From Rhynchopus sp. YZ270_cl-10 (Eukaryota; Euglenozoa; Diplonemea; Diplonemida; Diplonemidae): a stretch of DNA of 64,000 nt. Numbering within the stretch: the stretch's first letter is position 1; every line of letters begins with the position of its first letter. The notes below the pieces were generated by a model. That model was given only the letters and a program-made list of their open reading frames with translations, did not search any database and was not told the origin of the DNA. The position numbers and the translations under genes were made by a program. This document shows positions 10,986 through 22,302 of this stretch, piece after piece. The DNA is taken from NCBI GenBank assembly GCA_964035575.1, contig OZ037916.1:992001-1056000 (forward strand). Reading direction: 5' to 3'.

Positions 10986-11921
10986 GGGGTGGTCACGATC
11001 GGTGAGATTAAGTCAGAGCATAGTGAGCCGGCGTGCCGCCGCGGACATGGAGGAGTATGTGATAGAATGGTCGACAGCAAACAGGAGACTGGGGGGTATG
11101 TGCGAACGTCGGAAGCTGTGCAGACCCTGCGGCAACACATGCTCACGCACAGAAGCATTCTGATACATGCAATGAAGTTGGCAGGAGATTCCACCAGGGG
11201 TCAGTCGGGTTTAGCCCCGTAAAAAATGCCCTGTAAATAACCCCTTCCCAAAATCTCCCCGTCCCTCATTCGTGTGTTTTCCCTTCTAGTTTGTCGCCGC
11301 GCGAAAATTTTTTTGAAACCGCAAAACCGCAAAAAAACGGAAAAAAAAAAGTCTAGCTAGTGCCCTGATCCCCTTCTCCAAAAAAGAAAAAAAAAACTCA
11401 ACAAAAAAACCCCCCAGCGGGTGCAGGGACAGATCCTGCCCACCGCTTCTCATAGCCCCCATTTCTCTCCCTTTTTTTTCTTTCCTACCCTTTTGGCAGA
11501 GACAGAGGTGATCTCTCCTGCTGATGTTCAAACGACAACAAAAAAAAAGCGATTATGTTTTGAAGTATGTTCAATAATAAAAAAGAGTGTCTTTTTTTTT
11601 CTGATATTTCCATTCTCCCATCACCGTTTTTATCAGTATTTTGATCACTGGAAACTTGTTGCCGCCCCATTGTAGTGTTTCATACACAGAGAGAGATGAT
11701 ATCTGTTGTTGGAGTGACGCAGAGGTATCAGGCGAGTTGCTTGATATTTTTGAAAGCAATGCTGTAGAGTACTCTGTAAGTGCATTGTAGTGTTGGAACA
11801 AAATTCCCCACATTTGCATGCCCGAGTGGATATGTACAAAAGGATGGGTTCATTTTATTTTGTCATGCTCTCTCCTTTTTCTCGCTCTTCCACCCCCTCT
11901 TTCCAGGTTAAAAACGATTAA

Positions 11922-13154
11922 ATGGAGATCAACACTGTAATCGTCGGTGGTGGCCATGCGGGCCTAACCATGAGCAAGGTGCTTCAAGAGAAGAAGGTTG
12001 CGCACATCATCCTCGAGAAGAAAACAGTGCTCTGGCAGTGGAAGGAGTGGCGGTGGGACGGCTTCATGATGAACACCCCGATGGAGTTTTCGAGGATGTA
12101 CCAACAGGAGGATGGCCTCCCTGACACTAAAATGTCTGTTCCGCAGAAGGAAATGAACGCTTTGTGGGCAACCTACGCAGGTCAAGAGGGCTTCAATATC
12201 AAAGAAAACTGCCCTGTCACATCGGTCACCCGAAACGATGATGGGACCTTTGTGGTAGCCTGCTCTGATGGTAACACTTCATACCTTGCGAATAATGTTA
12301 TAAACTGCTCTGGACAGTTCCAAATCCCGAACATCCCTGACATCTCTAAGGGCATTCTCGTCGAGCAAATGAGTCTTACCGAATACAAAAGCCCGTCTGC
12401 CTTGAAGGCGGGGGCAGTTCTGGTTGTCGGAGGAGGTCAATGCGGGGTGCAAATTGCCGAAGAGCTTGTCCGTGCTGGCCGCACCGTTCATTTGTCCACT
12501 TCCAAGGTAATGGGCGCACCACGGAGTCACAGAGGGGAGGATGTTTTCTACTGGATGGAACGTACCGGGATGCTCAAAATGCCTCCGCAAGCGCTTCCGT
12601 CGAAGGAGGCTCGGTACGAAAAGATTCCGATTTGTGGGAATGATCACCCAATTTCGCACCACAGTCTGTTTCGTCAAGGTGTGAAGTTGGTGGGGCGGTT
12701 GAACGCGGCGGAGTCAGGGGTGTTGACGTTCAACAACGATCTGCACAGTAACATTGCGTATGCGATGGAGACGTATGCCCTGCGGAACGTTTTCTTCGAG
12801 GATTTTGCAGTGAAAAACGGTGGTGACGAGAAGTTCGGGGCCCTCACCGAAGAACCGGAGTGGAAGGTGAGTGAAGAGCTCATGGCGCTCAAGCCGGCGA
12901 CGACGTTGGACCTGAAGGCCGCTGACATCACGACAGTGATCTGGGCAACAGGGTGGCGGTGGGAGGCTCCCTGGCTGCAGGTGCCAGAAGTGCGTGCCGA
13001 GTTTGATCACCTAGGCAAGCCAGTGACCTGTGATGTACCTGGCGTGCCTGGGTTCTTCCACCTCGGCTTCTCTTGGCTCCGAACTCCGAATTCAGGGAAT
13101 GTTGGGGGTCAACCTGACGACGCTTTGTGGATTGCCGGACGTCTTGTGCAATGA
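11922..13154 (+). CDS. FAD-dependent oxidoreductase, copy 1
   Basis: Single-exon 410-residue protein. It resembles the single-component flavoprotein monooxygenase / CzcO-like group that uses FAD and NAD(P)H. The dinucleotide-binding motif GGGHAGL is at residues 9-15, and a second Rossmann motif, GGGQCG, is near residues 170-175. WRWDGFMMNTP matches the family's substrate-side segment, and the end reads DDALWIAGRLVQ. The start is fixed by a pyrimidine tract and CCAG at 11903-11906, 15 bases before the ATG. A second copy at 14582 is about 95% identical in protein, with only one residue of length difference. No signal peptide or membrane segment is visible, so it is probably soluble. The substrate cannot be told from sequence. 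The family is common in bacteria, so transfer is possible but not shown. Confidence 0.85.
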   Translation: MEINTVIVGGGHAGLTMSKVLQEKKVAHIILEKKTVLWQWKEWRWDGFMMNTPMEFSRMYQQEDGLPDTKMSVPQKEMNALWATYAGQEGFNIKENCPVTSVTRNDDGTFVVACSDGNTSYLANNVINCSGQFQIPNIPDISKGILVEQMSLTEYKSPSALKAGAVLVVGGGQCGVQIAEELVRAGRTVHLSTSKVMGAPRSHRGEDVFYWMERTGMLKMPPQALPSKEARYEKIPICGNDHPISHHSLFRQGVKLVGRLNAAESGVLTFNNDLHSNIAYAMETYALRNVFFEDFAVKNGGDEKFGALTEEPEWKVSEELMALKPATTLDLKAADITTVIWATGWRWEAPWLQVPEVRAEFDHLGKPVTCDVPGVPGFFHLGFSWLRTPNSGNVGGQPDDALWIAGRLVQ

Positions 13155-14581
13155 TTTTTTTGAGGGATCCGTTCACGAAAAAACAAATCAAAAAATATAG
13201 AGTTTGTTACTTTTACTTTATTTCTTTGTTTCTTAGCTTCTCAGCTCACCGACAAAAGAGCCAACCTGCGCAACAACACCTCGTGGGGAACACTCCTCAG
13301 GCAACAACCAGCAGTGGTCCTGTACTTTTTGATGTCCTCGGATTGTCTGATGACATTCTGAGTGACCTTCTGAGGCCAACTGCAGGGAACATAACTTTTG
13401 ACTTCTATTTTACTTTTACTTTTTCTCTTGCTCTTACCATCCATAAGTGGATACCAAAAAAGAAAACATCAAGCCAACACACCGACCAGCATGTCAGCTG
13501 ATCACGGGAACCTTTAAAAGGCTTCCACCTTTGAAGTCAGACCAGTGTCCTAACCAACTATGCTGCCACACCCTGGGGGGTGTGCTGTCTGTATACCCTG
13601 TGTGGCAACAACGGGGAGGTGACCTCCGTACATCGGCAACCCGCACGTCCTAGATGTGGAAAACGGCACCAACCGGGACACGGTCCCGGGTTTACTCTGG
13701 ATAGAACAAAAAAGAGCGACTGCTCTGCTTCGACAGCGCTAAAGTGACGAGAGTGAATACCAAGCAGGGCTACCAACCACCCTTCCCCCCTTTCGACGAT
13801 CTGTTGGTAAGTGCATTGTTGTCAATACAGCAAAAACCGCTTCACTGACAAAATTTCTTGTCGTCCTTCCCATATATACCCCATATCAGACATTTTGTTG
13901 TATACATCAAGCCGTCAGCCCAGAGATGTTTCTGCGACAGTTTGCTTATCCCCATCTTTACCTTCCCACTTTTGAAATGAGGGCAGTTTCTTAACTTTAA
14001 CCTCCAAAAACCCCTTCTTAGCATGTAGCCGTGCATGGTGTATAACACCTTGATGCGGACTACCCCCTATGAAGGTTCTTTTCTTCCTAAAAGTTGCTCC
14101 AGGGTTGAAGACGGACGACGTCGATACCTTCAGTAGTACAATGCAGCTTCGGCCAACATTGAGTCCAGACCCGAATTATTCCACCTGGTGGGATTACTCG
14201 GCGATTGTCGACACACCAAAAAAAAAAACCCCAACAAAAAAAAATTCTCAGTGTCACCTACCTCGGTAGGGTATAGTGAAAAAGAAAGCGAAAAAAAAAC
14301 TCAAGTTGTCAACAAAAAAATACCCCAGCGGGTGCAGGGACAGATCCCGCCACCGCTTCTCATCCACATGCCCCCCTTCTTTCCCGCCCACCCTTTGGCA
14401 GAGACAGAGACGATCTCTCCTGCTGATGTTCAATGACAACAAACAAAAAAGTAGCTTTGCGTTTTGAAGTGCGTACAATAAAAAAGGTTTTTTAAGGCTC
14501 TTTTTTTTCTCTGACATTTGTTCAAATTTCGTTCACCCATTCCCTCTGCCACCCCCCTCTTTCCAGGTTTAAAACGGTAAA
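13155..14581. other. Spacer between the duplicated oxidoreductases
   Basis: No gene seen. It contains a copy (13811-13895) of a block also found at 8842-8928. From about 14305 onward it is homologous to the region upstream of copy 1 (about 11395-11920), including CAGCGGGTGCAGGGACAGAT and GATCTCTCCTGCTGATGTTC. The duplicated unit therefore includes upstream sequence as well as the gene, about 2.65 kb in all. Confidence 0.6.
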
Positions 14582-15817
14582 ATGGAGATCAACACTGTAA
14601 TCATCGGTGGTGGCCATGCGGGCCTAACCATGAGCAAGGTGCTTCAAGAGAAGAAGGTTGCGCACATCATCCTCGAGAAGAAAACAGTGCTCTGGAAGTG
14701 GAAGGAGTGGCGGTGGGACGGCTTCATGATGAACACCCCGATGGAGTTTTCGAGGATGTACCAACAGGAGGATGGCCTCCCTGACACTAAAATGTCTGTT
14801 CCACAGAAGGAAATGAACGCTTTGTGGGCAACGTACGCAGGTCAAGAGGGCTTCAATATCAAAGAAAACTGCCCTGTCGCATCGGTCACCCGAAACGATG
14901 ATGGAACCTTTGTGGTAGCCTGCTCTGATGGTAACACTTCATACCTTGCGAAGAACGTCATAAACTGCTCTGGACAGTACCAAATCCCGAACATCCCTGA
15001 GCTCTCAAAAGGCATTCTCGTCGAGCAAATGAGTCTTACCGAATACAAAAGCCCGTCTGCCTTGAAGGCGGGGGCAGTTCTGGTTGTCGGAGGAGGTCAA
15101 TGCGGGGTGCAAATTGCCGAAGAGCTTGTCCGTGCTGGCCGCACCGTTCATTTGTCCACTTCCAAGGTGATGGGAACGCCGCGGAGTCACAGAGGGGAGG
15201 ATGTTTTCTACTGGATGGAACGTACCGGGATGCTCAAAATGCCTCCGCAAGCGCTTCCGTCGAAGGAGGCTCGGTACGAAAAAATTCCGATTTGTGGGAA
15301 TGATCACCCAATTTCGCACCACAGTCTGTTTCGTCAAGGTGTGAAGCTGGTGGGGCGGTTGAACGCGGCGGAGTCAGGGGTGTTGATGTTCAACGACGAT
15401 CTGCACAGTAACATTGCGTATGCGATGGAGACGTATGCGCTGCACAGGAACGTTTTCTTCGAGGGTTTCGCAGAGAAAAACGGTGGTGACGAGAAGTTCG
15501 GGGCCCTCACCGAAGAACCGGAGTGGAAGGTGAGTGAAGAGCTCATGGCGCTCAAGCCGGCGACGACGTTGGACCTGAAGGCTGCTGACATCACGACAGT
15601 GATCTGGACAACAGGATGGCGGTGGGAGGCTCCCTGGCTGCAGGTGCCAGAAGTGCGTGCCGAGTTTGATCACCTAGGCAAGCCAGTGACCTGTGATGTA
15701 CCTGGCGTGCCTGGGTTCTTCCACCTCGGCTTCCATTGGCTCCGAACTCTCAATTCAGGGAACGTTGCGGGTCAGCCCGACGACGCTTTGTGGATTGCCG
15801 AACGTCTTGTGCAATGA
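14582..15817 (+). CDS. FAD-dependent oxidoreductase, copy 2
   Basis: Single-exon 411-residue paralogue of the gene at 11922, in the same orientation. Both Rossmann motifs (GGGHAGL, GGGQCG) and the WRWDGFMMNTP segment are intact. About 18 residues differ, scattered along the protein, plus one inserted His near residue 290 (YALHRN against YALRN). The acceptor CCAG at 14563-14566 keeps the same 15-base spacing to the ATG as in copy 1. The first bases after both stop codons are also the same (ATTTTTTTGAGGGATCCG). Both copies look functional: neither has stops or frameshifts, and nearby catalytic-type residues are kept. Confidence 0.85.
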   Translation: MEINTVIIGGGHAGLTMSKVLQEKKVAHIILEKKTVLWKWKEWRWDGFMMNTPMEFSRMYQQEDGLPDTKMSVPQKEMNALWATYAGQEGFNIKENCPVASVTRNDDGTFVVACSDGNTSYLAKNVINCSGQYQIPNIPELSKGILVEQMSLTEYKSPSALKAGAVLVVGGGQCGVQIAEELVRAGRTVHLSTSKVMGTPRSHRGEDVFYWMERTGMLKMPPQALPSKEARYEKIPICGNDHPISHHSLFRQGVKLVGRLNAAESGVLMFNDDLHSNIAYAMETYALHRNVFFEGFAEKNGGDEKFGALTEEPEWKVSEELMALKPATTLDLKAADITTVIWTTGWRWEAPWLQVPEVRAEFDHLGKPVTCDVPGVPGFFHLGFHWLRTLNSGNVAGQPDDALWIAERLVQ

Positions 15818-16417
15818 TTTTTTTGAGGGATCCGTTCACGAAAAATAACAAAAATCCAAACAAACAAAAAAAGAGAGAAAACAAAACAAAACAAAAACAA
15901 AAATACAAAGTCAAAATAACAAAAAAAACTTAATAAAAACCAAACCATTCATACCCCCCCGCGGTGTCTCCGTCAGAGGGGTCCGCACTTCCAACGTGTC
16001 AAGAGTGACTAAGCATTGCAACGCTTGCTTATCTTAACAGCTTTGTATTTTTTTTTCCACACCTTACGCTTGGCTTGTGGGGTGCATTGATGTCAGGCCT
16101 GCCCAGGCTGCCCGGGCACTACCTAATTATTTTTCCCCCCAAAATTTCGTGGACACTACATGATGCACTGGAGAGTGTACTAAAAAAACAGAATAAAAAG
16201 CGAGCTCGAAAACGTCCCAAACCACTGAGCCTTCTGCCCTGGGCACAGGCCTTTAAACCCCTCAGTGGGAGATTCCCACAATATAACAACAACGAAAACC
16301 CCCCATCTCCTTTTACTTTTATCCTTAACACAACGAGAAGCCTCTTCATCCCCCTTTTCCCCCAACACCAGATACCCTTTCTTTCTCCCCCCTTTCTTCT
16401 TTCTTCTTTCCTCTACC
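15818..16417. other. Spacer, A-rich then pyrimidine-rich
   Basis: The first 120 bases are an A-rich run of AACAAAAA-type words just after the oxidoreductase stop, probably 3' untranslated sequence. The last 100 bases are strongly pyrimidine-rich, with an AG at 16370-16371 that fits a trans-splice acceptor for the next gene. No other element is recognised. Confidence 0.5.
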
Positions 16418-17675
16418 ATGACACACACTACTTCCCCTTCTGTGGATGAAATCTGCGGTCTTTCGTCTTCTGGATCTTCTGTGTTCCGCACATGCAGCCT
16501 CCGCGTCCGTGCCGACAGCCCCACCGACGAGCTTCTCTCCCTTGCCCTGGGCGACTCCTCCCCTTCGTCCTTCGTCTCCGCCCGCAGCGACGACAAGCGC
16601 GACGAGCTCACCGCAAGCCGCGTCTTCGACCAGGCCTCTATGGAGGAGGCCGCCACCATGGGGTACACCGAGCTGCTGCGCGACATGCTTGACGCTGGGC
16701 TTGCCCCCAGCAAGGTGGCCCAGCGCTGCCCATGCGCCTGCTACTACGACTGCGGCGCACGCAACCCCACCCTGGTCACGGTCGTTCTCCAGGGACACAC
16801 CAAAACCCTGCAGCTCCTCTTGGAGCGCTCCGTCTTCGCTGTGGACACCACAACAAACACACCGATCTCCTCCGAGCCCATCTCCGGCATCGAGGCTGCA
16901 GCGCATCATGGCGACACTGCTGCGGTGGAGCTCTTTTTGGAGCACAATTCGAAGCGTTGCTACATGGCGTTGAGTGTTGCGCTGAAGGAGGGCGATGTGC
17001 ACACCACGGAGGCCATCTTGGCAGCACGCCGTAGCACCTACACAGCGGAGTACATGAAGGAGAAGGGGGTGCGGTTTGTGAACGATGCGGTGCGTGGTGG
17101 GGATGTGGGGTGTGTCTCTGCGTTGTTGACTGGCCCGGGGGGGAAGGTGTTTGGAAGTGCCGAGCGTGGTGAGGCGCTGTGTCTTGCAGCGTCGCAGGGC
17201 AAGCCTGCTATGGTCGCAGCACTGCTCCGCTTCGGCGCAGACGCGAACAAACAGTACCGCTTTGGCAAGCAGCCCACCTCCGCCATGTGTGCCGCAGCAG
17301 CCTCCCCAGCAGGCCCGCCTGCCACAGACGTGCTCGAACTTCTCCTTGCGAAGGGAGCCTCCCTCGAGGTGCTCAGTGGTGGCAAGACACCCCTCTGGAT
17401 TGCTGCGTCTAAGGGGCGCACTAGCACAACAGAATGGCTGCTGGCAAACGGCGCTAAGGTAGAGAGAAAATGCGAACGTATGAACCGTTTCAAAGATTTG
17501 CGCAAAAAATCGTTTTTTTGTTTTCCAAACTACCTTATCACATACAGGCACAACACCAGAAGAGATTGCACAGAAGAACGGCCACAAAGAGGTTGCCACT
17601 ATCCTGAAGAACGCGATGCAGCTTGCGGTAAAGGCGAAGAAGACGCTTGAGGCAAAGAAGAGCTTCCGTAAATAA
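16418..17675 (+). CDS. Ankyrin-repeat protein (2 exons)
   Basis: Exons 16418-17477 and 17548-17675 encode 395 residues. The ATG at 16418 follows an AG at 16370-16371 with an intervening C/T-rich leader; the frame also runs upstream, but that stretch lies before the acceptor. Residues 1-65 are Ser-rich and probably disordered. Ankyrin units follow (VTVVLQGHTKTLQLLLERS; ALCLAASQGKPAMVAALLRFGAD written in part; TPLWIAASKGRTSTTEWLL). The 70-nt intron (GTATGA...TACAG) splits the last unit in phase 1, as in the gene at 5940. Exon 2 completes the unit (TPEEIAQKNGHKEVATIL) and ends in a Lys-rich helix. The function is unknown; a protein-binding scaffold is likely. Confidence 0.85.
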
Positions 17676-20258
17676 AGTGCCGTCCACAATTTGAAGGTGG
17701 AGCTGTTGCGCAACGGTGGCAAACTATGCTACACCAATTTATCAAAAATTACAGACAGTTTTTTTGTGTTTTTTTACACTTTTAAAAATTACCCTTTTGT
17801 GGGTATGCTGTCCATCATGTCTGTTCGGATGCATGTCAGGGAGGAAGAGAGACACATGCATCTTTCAAAATTCTGCCATTTTTTAGGTATTCTGTCACGA
17901 CCGGGTTGTATTTCAAGTCAACCCTTCTTTCTTTTTCTTCTTCTTTTTCCCCATTTTATTTTAAAAAATGAAGTGTCCCTCCGCGATAACCTGCGGAGAG
18001 GAGAAGTGTGTACGCCTATAAAAGGGCATTTTGCACTTTTGCATCTTCTTTTTTTTGTAGAAAAGTTTCACTTTGTGGTGACAGTATCGTGTGTGTGATA
18101 TTTTTTTTTCGTTCTTCGACTCAGGATAGGTGAAAGAGAGCTTCTGTAAGATGGCTGTGCACATCTTATAAACGTTTTCTTTTGTTTTTTGCTTTGTGTG
18201 CAAACACATCATCGCTTTCCTGTCGTTTATTCGACTGTTGCGAAGCAAAAAACAACGGAGAGAAAAAAACTTATCCCATCAAAAAAGAACGAAGAAATCT
18301 TCAAATCCTCTCTCTCCCCTGGTCGGTAGCGGCATAAAGGGGAAGGGAGCTAGTTTTCCTATGATTTTTAGTTTTTTTGAAAATTCAGTTTTTTTTTTGC
18401 TTTGTGTTTTGAGCTGTTTTGGATTCACTTCGCGCTCATTTTGTCTATTTTTTTTGTCTCCAGGGTAGTTTTTATTTTCTTCTTTTTTTTTTTGGTTGCA
18501 ATTTTAGGTTCGCAACCAACAAAAACAAACCAAAAAACAGGAAGTGTCCTAGCTAGGGGGGCCAATACCGGGATTTTAAGGATCTTTTTGATACTGGTGT
18601 AGCTCAATGTGGGGGGGTGCACAAAGTACGCAAGAAGTGCGAATCACCCCTCCCTTCAACCACACCATGGTATCACTAACCCGGAGTAGAGGCCCCCCCC
18701 TATCCTGGCCTTTGGGTGGCAATTGCCTCTTACCTTGCTGGTGGACAATTTCCCGATACAATTTGATTGACTGGCAAGCACGTTGGCCAGCCATTTTTTT
18801 TTCGTTCAAGGTGCACTGCGTCCGCTAAACGGTAAGGTGTTTTGCACTTTTGTTTTTTGTCATCCAACGTTGGATGTCTTTTTTTTCAGTCAGTGCTTGC
18901 GTCATAGAGGCGTTTGCACTATCAAATTTACTTTTTTTTTTTTTGAAGGTCCCAAGCACGAGAGAGGCTTAGGTTCTCCTTTATCAATTTTTTTTTTCTC
19001 TTTTTTTTGAACAGTCTTGCGTCCGGCGTTGGACTGTCAACTTTGCTTTTTTGGAAAAGAAAAGAAGAAAAAAAAAGAAATAGTGGTGCTCATCCTCGGG
19101 TGCTACACTAATACAAACCAAATTTCAAAACATTGTTTGCGATTTTAAGAAGGTGACTGCGCAGAGAGACACTAAGAACTGTCTTACCACGCCCCGTTTC
19201 TCACGCGTGTGTTTTTGTGATCGTTACTTTGCTCTGCCCAAAAAAAAATCGTACATGTGTTTTTTTATATTTTTCAGTTCTCTTCCAAATGGGTAATACC
19301 ATTGTTTCGAGATCTGCTCCACCCTCTCCTTGTTTGGCTCCACAAAAAAGAGGATAGACTTTTGTAATTCACACGAATTTCAAAAAAAAAACCCTAAAAA
19401 GTGGAAGCCAGGACCCATTTTGGTGCAGTGCCCTGCGTCCGCCGATAAAACGGTGAGGCGTTTACACTGTCAACTTTTTCTTTGTTTTCCCACCCCCAAA
19501 AACACTCCTACTTGTGCAATATTAGCAGAAAGTAGAGTGACCCAAGCTGTTTTTTTTGTTTTGTTTGGTTGTTTTTTGTTGCATTTTTCTAGAATTTATA
19601 GAGAAAAACGCTTTGACTTCTTTCAACCTTACGATAAAAAAACATTGCTTCTTTCCTTTGCATTTGAAAGTTCATTTAGCCTTTCGGGCGACCATTTTTA
19701 TGTACAGTACCCTTCCACGGGAGGGGTGATGTGTCCAAAACTACAAAACAAAAAAATGACTAATTCCTTATGTTACTACAGGAGTGGGAACGATCCCTTT
19801 GATCGTTTCTTCTCTTCGTCCCGGCCCATTTTTTCAGCTTTTCTTTAACGCTTGGCGTTGCTACTCAGTATGTATTTTTTTTCAATACATTTTTCATTGT
19901 TTTTCGGGGGGGTGACCTAAGCGACGAGAGTATTAGGATCATCCCTGCAAACCTTTATTTTAGATGCACTGTCACAAGGGCTTTGTATTTTCAAGTCAAA
20001 ACAAAAAAGAAAAAAAAAGTTCATTTTATTTACATCCCTTGAAAAGCAAACGTTTTATTCATATTTCAAGCTTTTTTCTCTCTCTTTTTGATGTGACTAA
20101 AACAACGTTTTTTCGGTTTTGGTCAAGACAACAAAAACTTACTAAAAAAATTAGCTTTTTTTACCAACGGGGAGCAAAGGCTCTCTGGGACTGCATTTTG
20201 TAGTCCTCCTTGGGCGTACGTCACCCCACAGAGCCCTGTTTTTATTTTATTTTTAAAT

Positions 20259-20306
20259 AGTGGAGCACACTCTAGGGTGGCTACACTAATACAACCAAGT
20301 TTTCAA
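20259..20306 (+). repeat. AGTGGAGCAC...CCAAGTTTTC module
   Basis: A module of about 48 bp: AGTGGAGCACACTCTAGGG, then TGGCTACACTAATACAACC, then AAGTTTTC. Sister copies lie at 19082-19130, 20672-20720 and 56927-56976, all on the + strand. The last sits about 65 bases upstream of the acceptor of the MATH-like gene. Confidence 0.7.
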
Positions 20307-20781
20307 AAAAATATTTTAGGGTTTTTGTGTGCATTCTGTCTGAGAGAGGCACATTCATTTTACAAGTTTCCCCCTTTTTCCCCCGCTCTTTCCCTCCTTT
20401 TTAGGGTGACTAACTAAGCCGAAGAGGCGTAGACTTCATCTTACCAGCCTTTTATTTTGCTCTTTTTTTTTGCGCCTTTTCCTTCCATTGGTAACAAAAA
20501 AAGAAAAAAGGTAGTCCTGTTGTGTTCAGCACAGTCAAAAGGGTGTGTTGAATTCCCAACAATACCTGCCTCTTTTTAAAATCTGTTTAACCAAGGAGGC
20601 CTTTTTTTGCGGGAACAATGTGTACGCTGTGGTTTCATTTCCACAGAACAATCATTGAAACAAAGAAATATAGTGGAGTTCATCCTCGGGTGTCTACACT
20701 AATACAACCAAGTTTTCAAATAAAAAAATATTGCTCCAGTTCGATATGTGCACGAGATGAGTCATATTCAATCCTGTTGGT

Positions 20782-20884
20782 TACCGTCATCGGAAAAATT
20801 TTCTACCGTAATAATGTTGGACCTTTTCAGGATTTTTTTCTGGAAGTTCGACCATTTTTTACGGTCCTTATTCCGATTACAGTA
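20782..20884. mobile_element. Foldback MITE, TACCGTATTCG family, copy 2
   Basis: A 103-bp near-palindrome with ends TACCGTCATCGGAA and TTCCGATTACAGTA. It shares the core CAGGATTTTTTTCTGGAAG with copies at 2685 and 53144 but has different terminal bases, so it is an older or diverged subfamily. Confidence 0.65.
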
Positions 20885-22302
20885 CATCTTTTAGGTGTGA
20901 TCAGCCCCCTTTTTTTTTCAAGTTTTTTTTTTCTCTTTTCCAGGGTTTTCGCCAGGATTTGGGGTTTCAGGAATTATCAAAAAGACCCCCCAAAAAATTT
21001 TTTTTCTCCCCGCAAAAGCGGTCGTCGCGCGCTTCGCGCGCGCCTCCCTGCAGGCCACAGAGTGGAGAGGCGAAGGGTGCACCAGGTTTGATAGCAGCCA
21101 TGTCAAGCTTCACAGCTGTGTTGTCTGGTAGAGGTGGTTCGTTTGGAGGTCGGGGGTGGAAGCTTAACAAGGAAAGGGGTCTTGTGAGAGAGGGTGATGG
21201 TGTTTGCTTTTTCCATTGTATGGCGCTACAGTCATTACAGTGCTGCAGTGGGAACATGTAATAACTACCCGTCGCTTGCACCGAAGCCTCCTTAGAAAAA
21301 GGGGCAATGCACAGAAGTATCGATGGAAATATATCAATATCACATAGCTAGCAACACAGCGCCGCAGGCGCACGGTACGCTACTTTTACCCTTTTTTAAA
21401 AAGATTGCACCACCCCCCTTTTCTTCCACTTCTTTTGGCACAGCGAGCCAAATGCTCTGCACGGTGGGGTCGCATAACCACGGGAGGTCATCTACAACCT
21501 CCAAAACCCCATTTTTTTTGGGGGGGTCCATGGTCCCCCCCCAAACCCCTGTAAAAATCCGGATTTTTCTGGGAAAAATATTGGGGGGTCCATGGTCCCC
21601 CCCGGTCCCCCTTGGTGGAAACCCTGTTTTCTCAAGAAATAGTTTGGTACGAGATATAGGGTTTCGGGTGTCGGGGGGGTGTGGATGGAAAGGTTTTTTC
21701 TTTACACAAAGCCTTTCTTTCTCTCTCCCGCCTCTCTCGAACGGATCTCAGATTTTACAACAAAAAAAGGTCCTTTATTTGAATAATTGATAACCGTGCA
21801 GACACCTCGCTTTTATCAGATGTGAACTACGAATTGTAGGACTGCATGGTTGGGGATCCACCCACGCTTCAGCCGGTCATCGTACCCAAAGGTACACTGT
21901 TCACGAGAGGGCTTTTGTATTTCAAGCCAACTTTTTTTTCGTGTGAGTCTCCGCGTAGCCGTTCCTCGCCTGTCTCTCGTTTCGTGCTTCTGCAATTCCC
22001 ATTGAATATCGCGTCTAGCTGCGGTCTTCATCGATCCCAGAGCCAAGACATCCACCGATAAGTGCAGTTGTTATCGCCTGTGGGGGGGTTTTTTTTTTCA
22101 ATATCTCGAAATATCTCCACCCCCAAACAAACACCCACCCCTCCAGACACACTGAAGGGGTGCACAAAAGCTATCAAACGTTGGATACAACAACCGAAAT
22201 ATCCCCTTCTTGGTTGACGGCTAACACAGAAACACCTCCTCACAACGGGGTGTGTGTTTTTACTGTTTTACACAAAAAAAAAATAATTGTTTGATTGCCA
22301 CA

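Larger units (their letters stand above)
7230..11921. other. Gene-free spacer with nested repeats
   Basis: No supported gene was found in 4.7 kb. Contents: a CG-rich hairpin module (7551-7635), a repeat pair in opposite orientation (7795-7960 and 10815-10985), R2 modules (8690-8775, 9925-10005), an R5 module (8318-8360), an 85-bp block at 8842-8928 repeated at 13811-13895, nested inverted-repeat elements (10046-10410), and a block from about 11395 that matches the region upstream of the second oxidoreductase gene. The open frame at 10914-11222 overlaps repeat sequence and looks non-coding. Confidence 0.55.
17676..22302. other. Gene-free spacer with dispersed modules
   Basis: No supported gene in 4.6 kb; open frames at 19330-19848 and 20618-21091 are T-rich, span repeat copies and look non-coding. 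Contents: R4 modules (17883-17930, 19963-20000, 21892-21935), R2 modules (18817-18850, 18893-18935, 19428-19475), R3 modules (18950-18985, 20401-20440), three AGTGGAGCAC modules (19082-19130, 20259-20306, 20672-20720), a foldback MITE (20782-20884), an R7 hairpin module (20997-21085), a duplicated GGGGGGTCCATGG motif (about 21524 and 21584), and an R5 module (21815-21880). Confidence 0.55.

Noticed and set aside
10914-11222. 102-residue + strand frame
   Set aside because: Its first 70 bases are R8 repeat sequence and the rest shows no family or acceptor support.
16265-16417. N-terminal extension of the ankyrin protein at 16418
   Set aside because: It is C/T-rich leader sequence that would be mostly removed by the acceptor at 16370-16371.
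16346-17722. 458-residue frame on the - strand opposite the ankyrin gene
   Set aside because: It is a shadow of the GC-rich + strand gene: Cys/Arg/His-rich composition and no family resemblance.
19330-21091. Open frames of 172 and 157 residues
   Set aside because: They are Phe/Lys-rich translations of T/A tracts, cross several repeat modules and lack acceptors.
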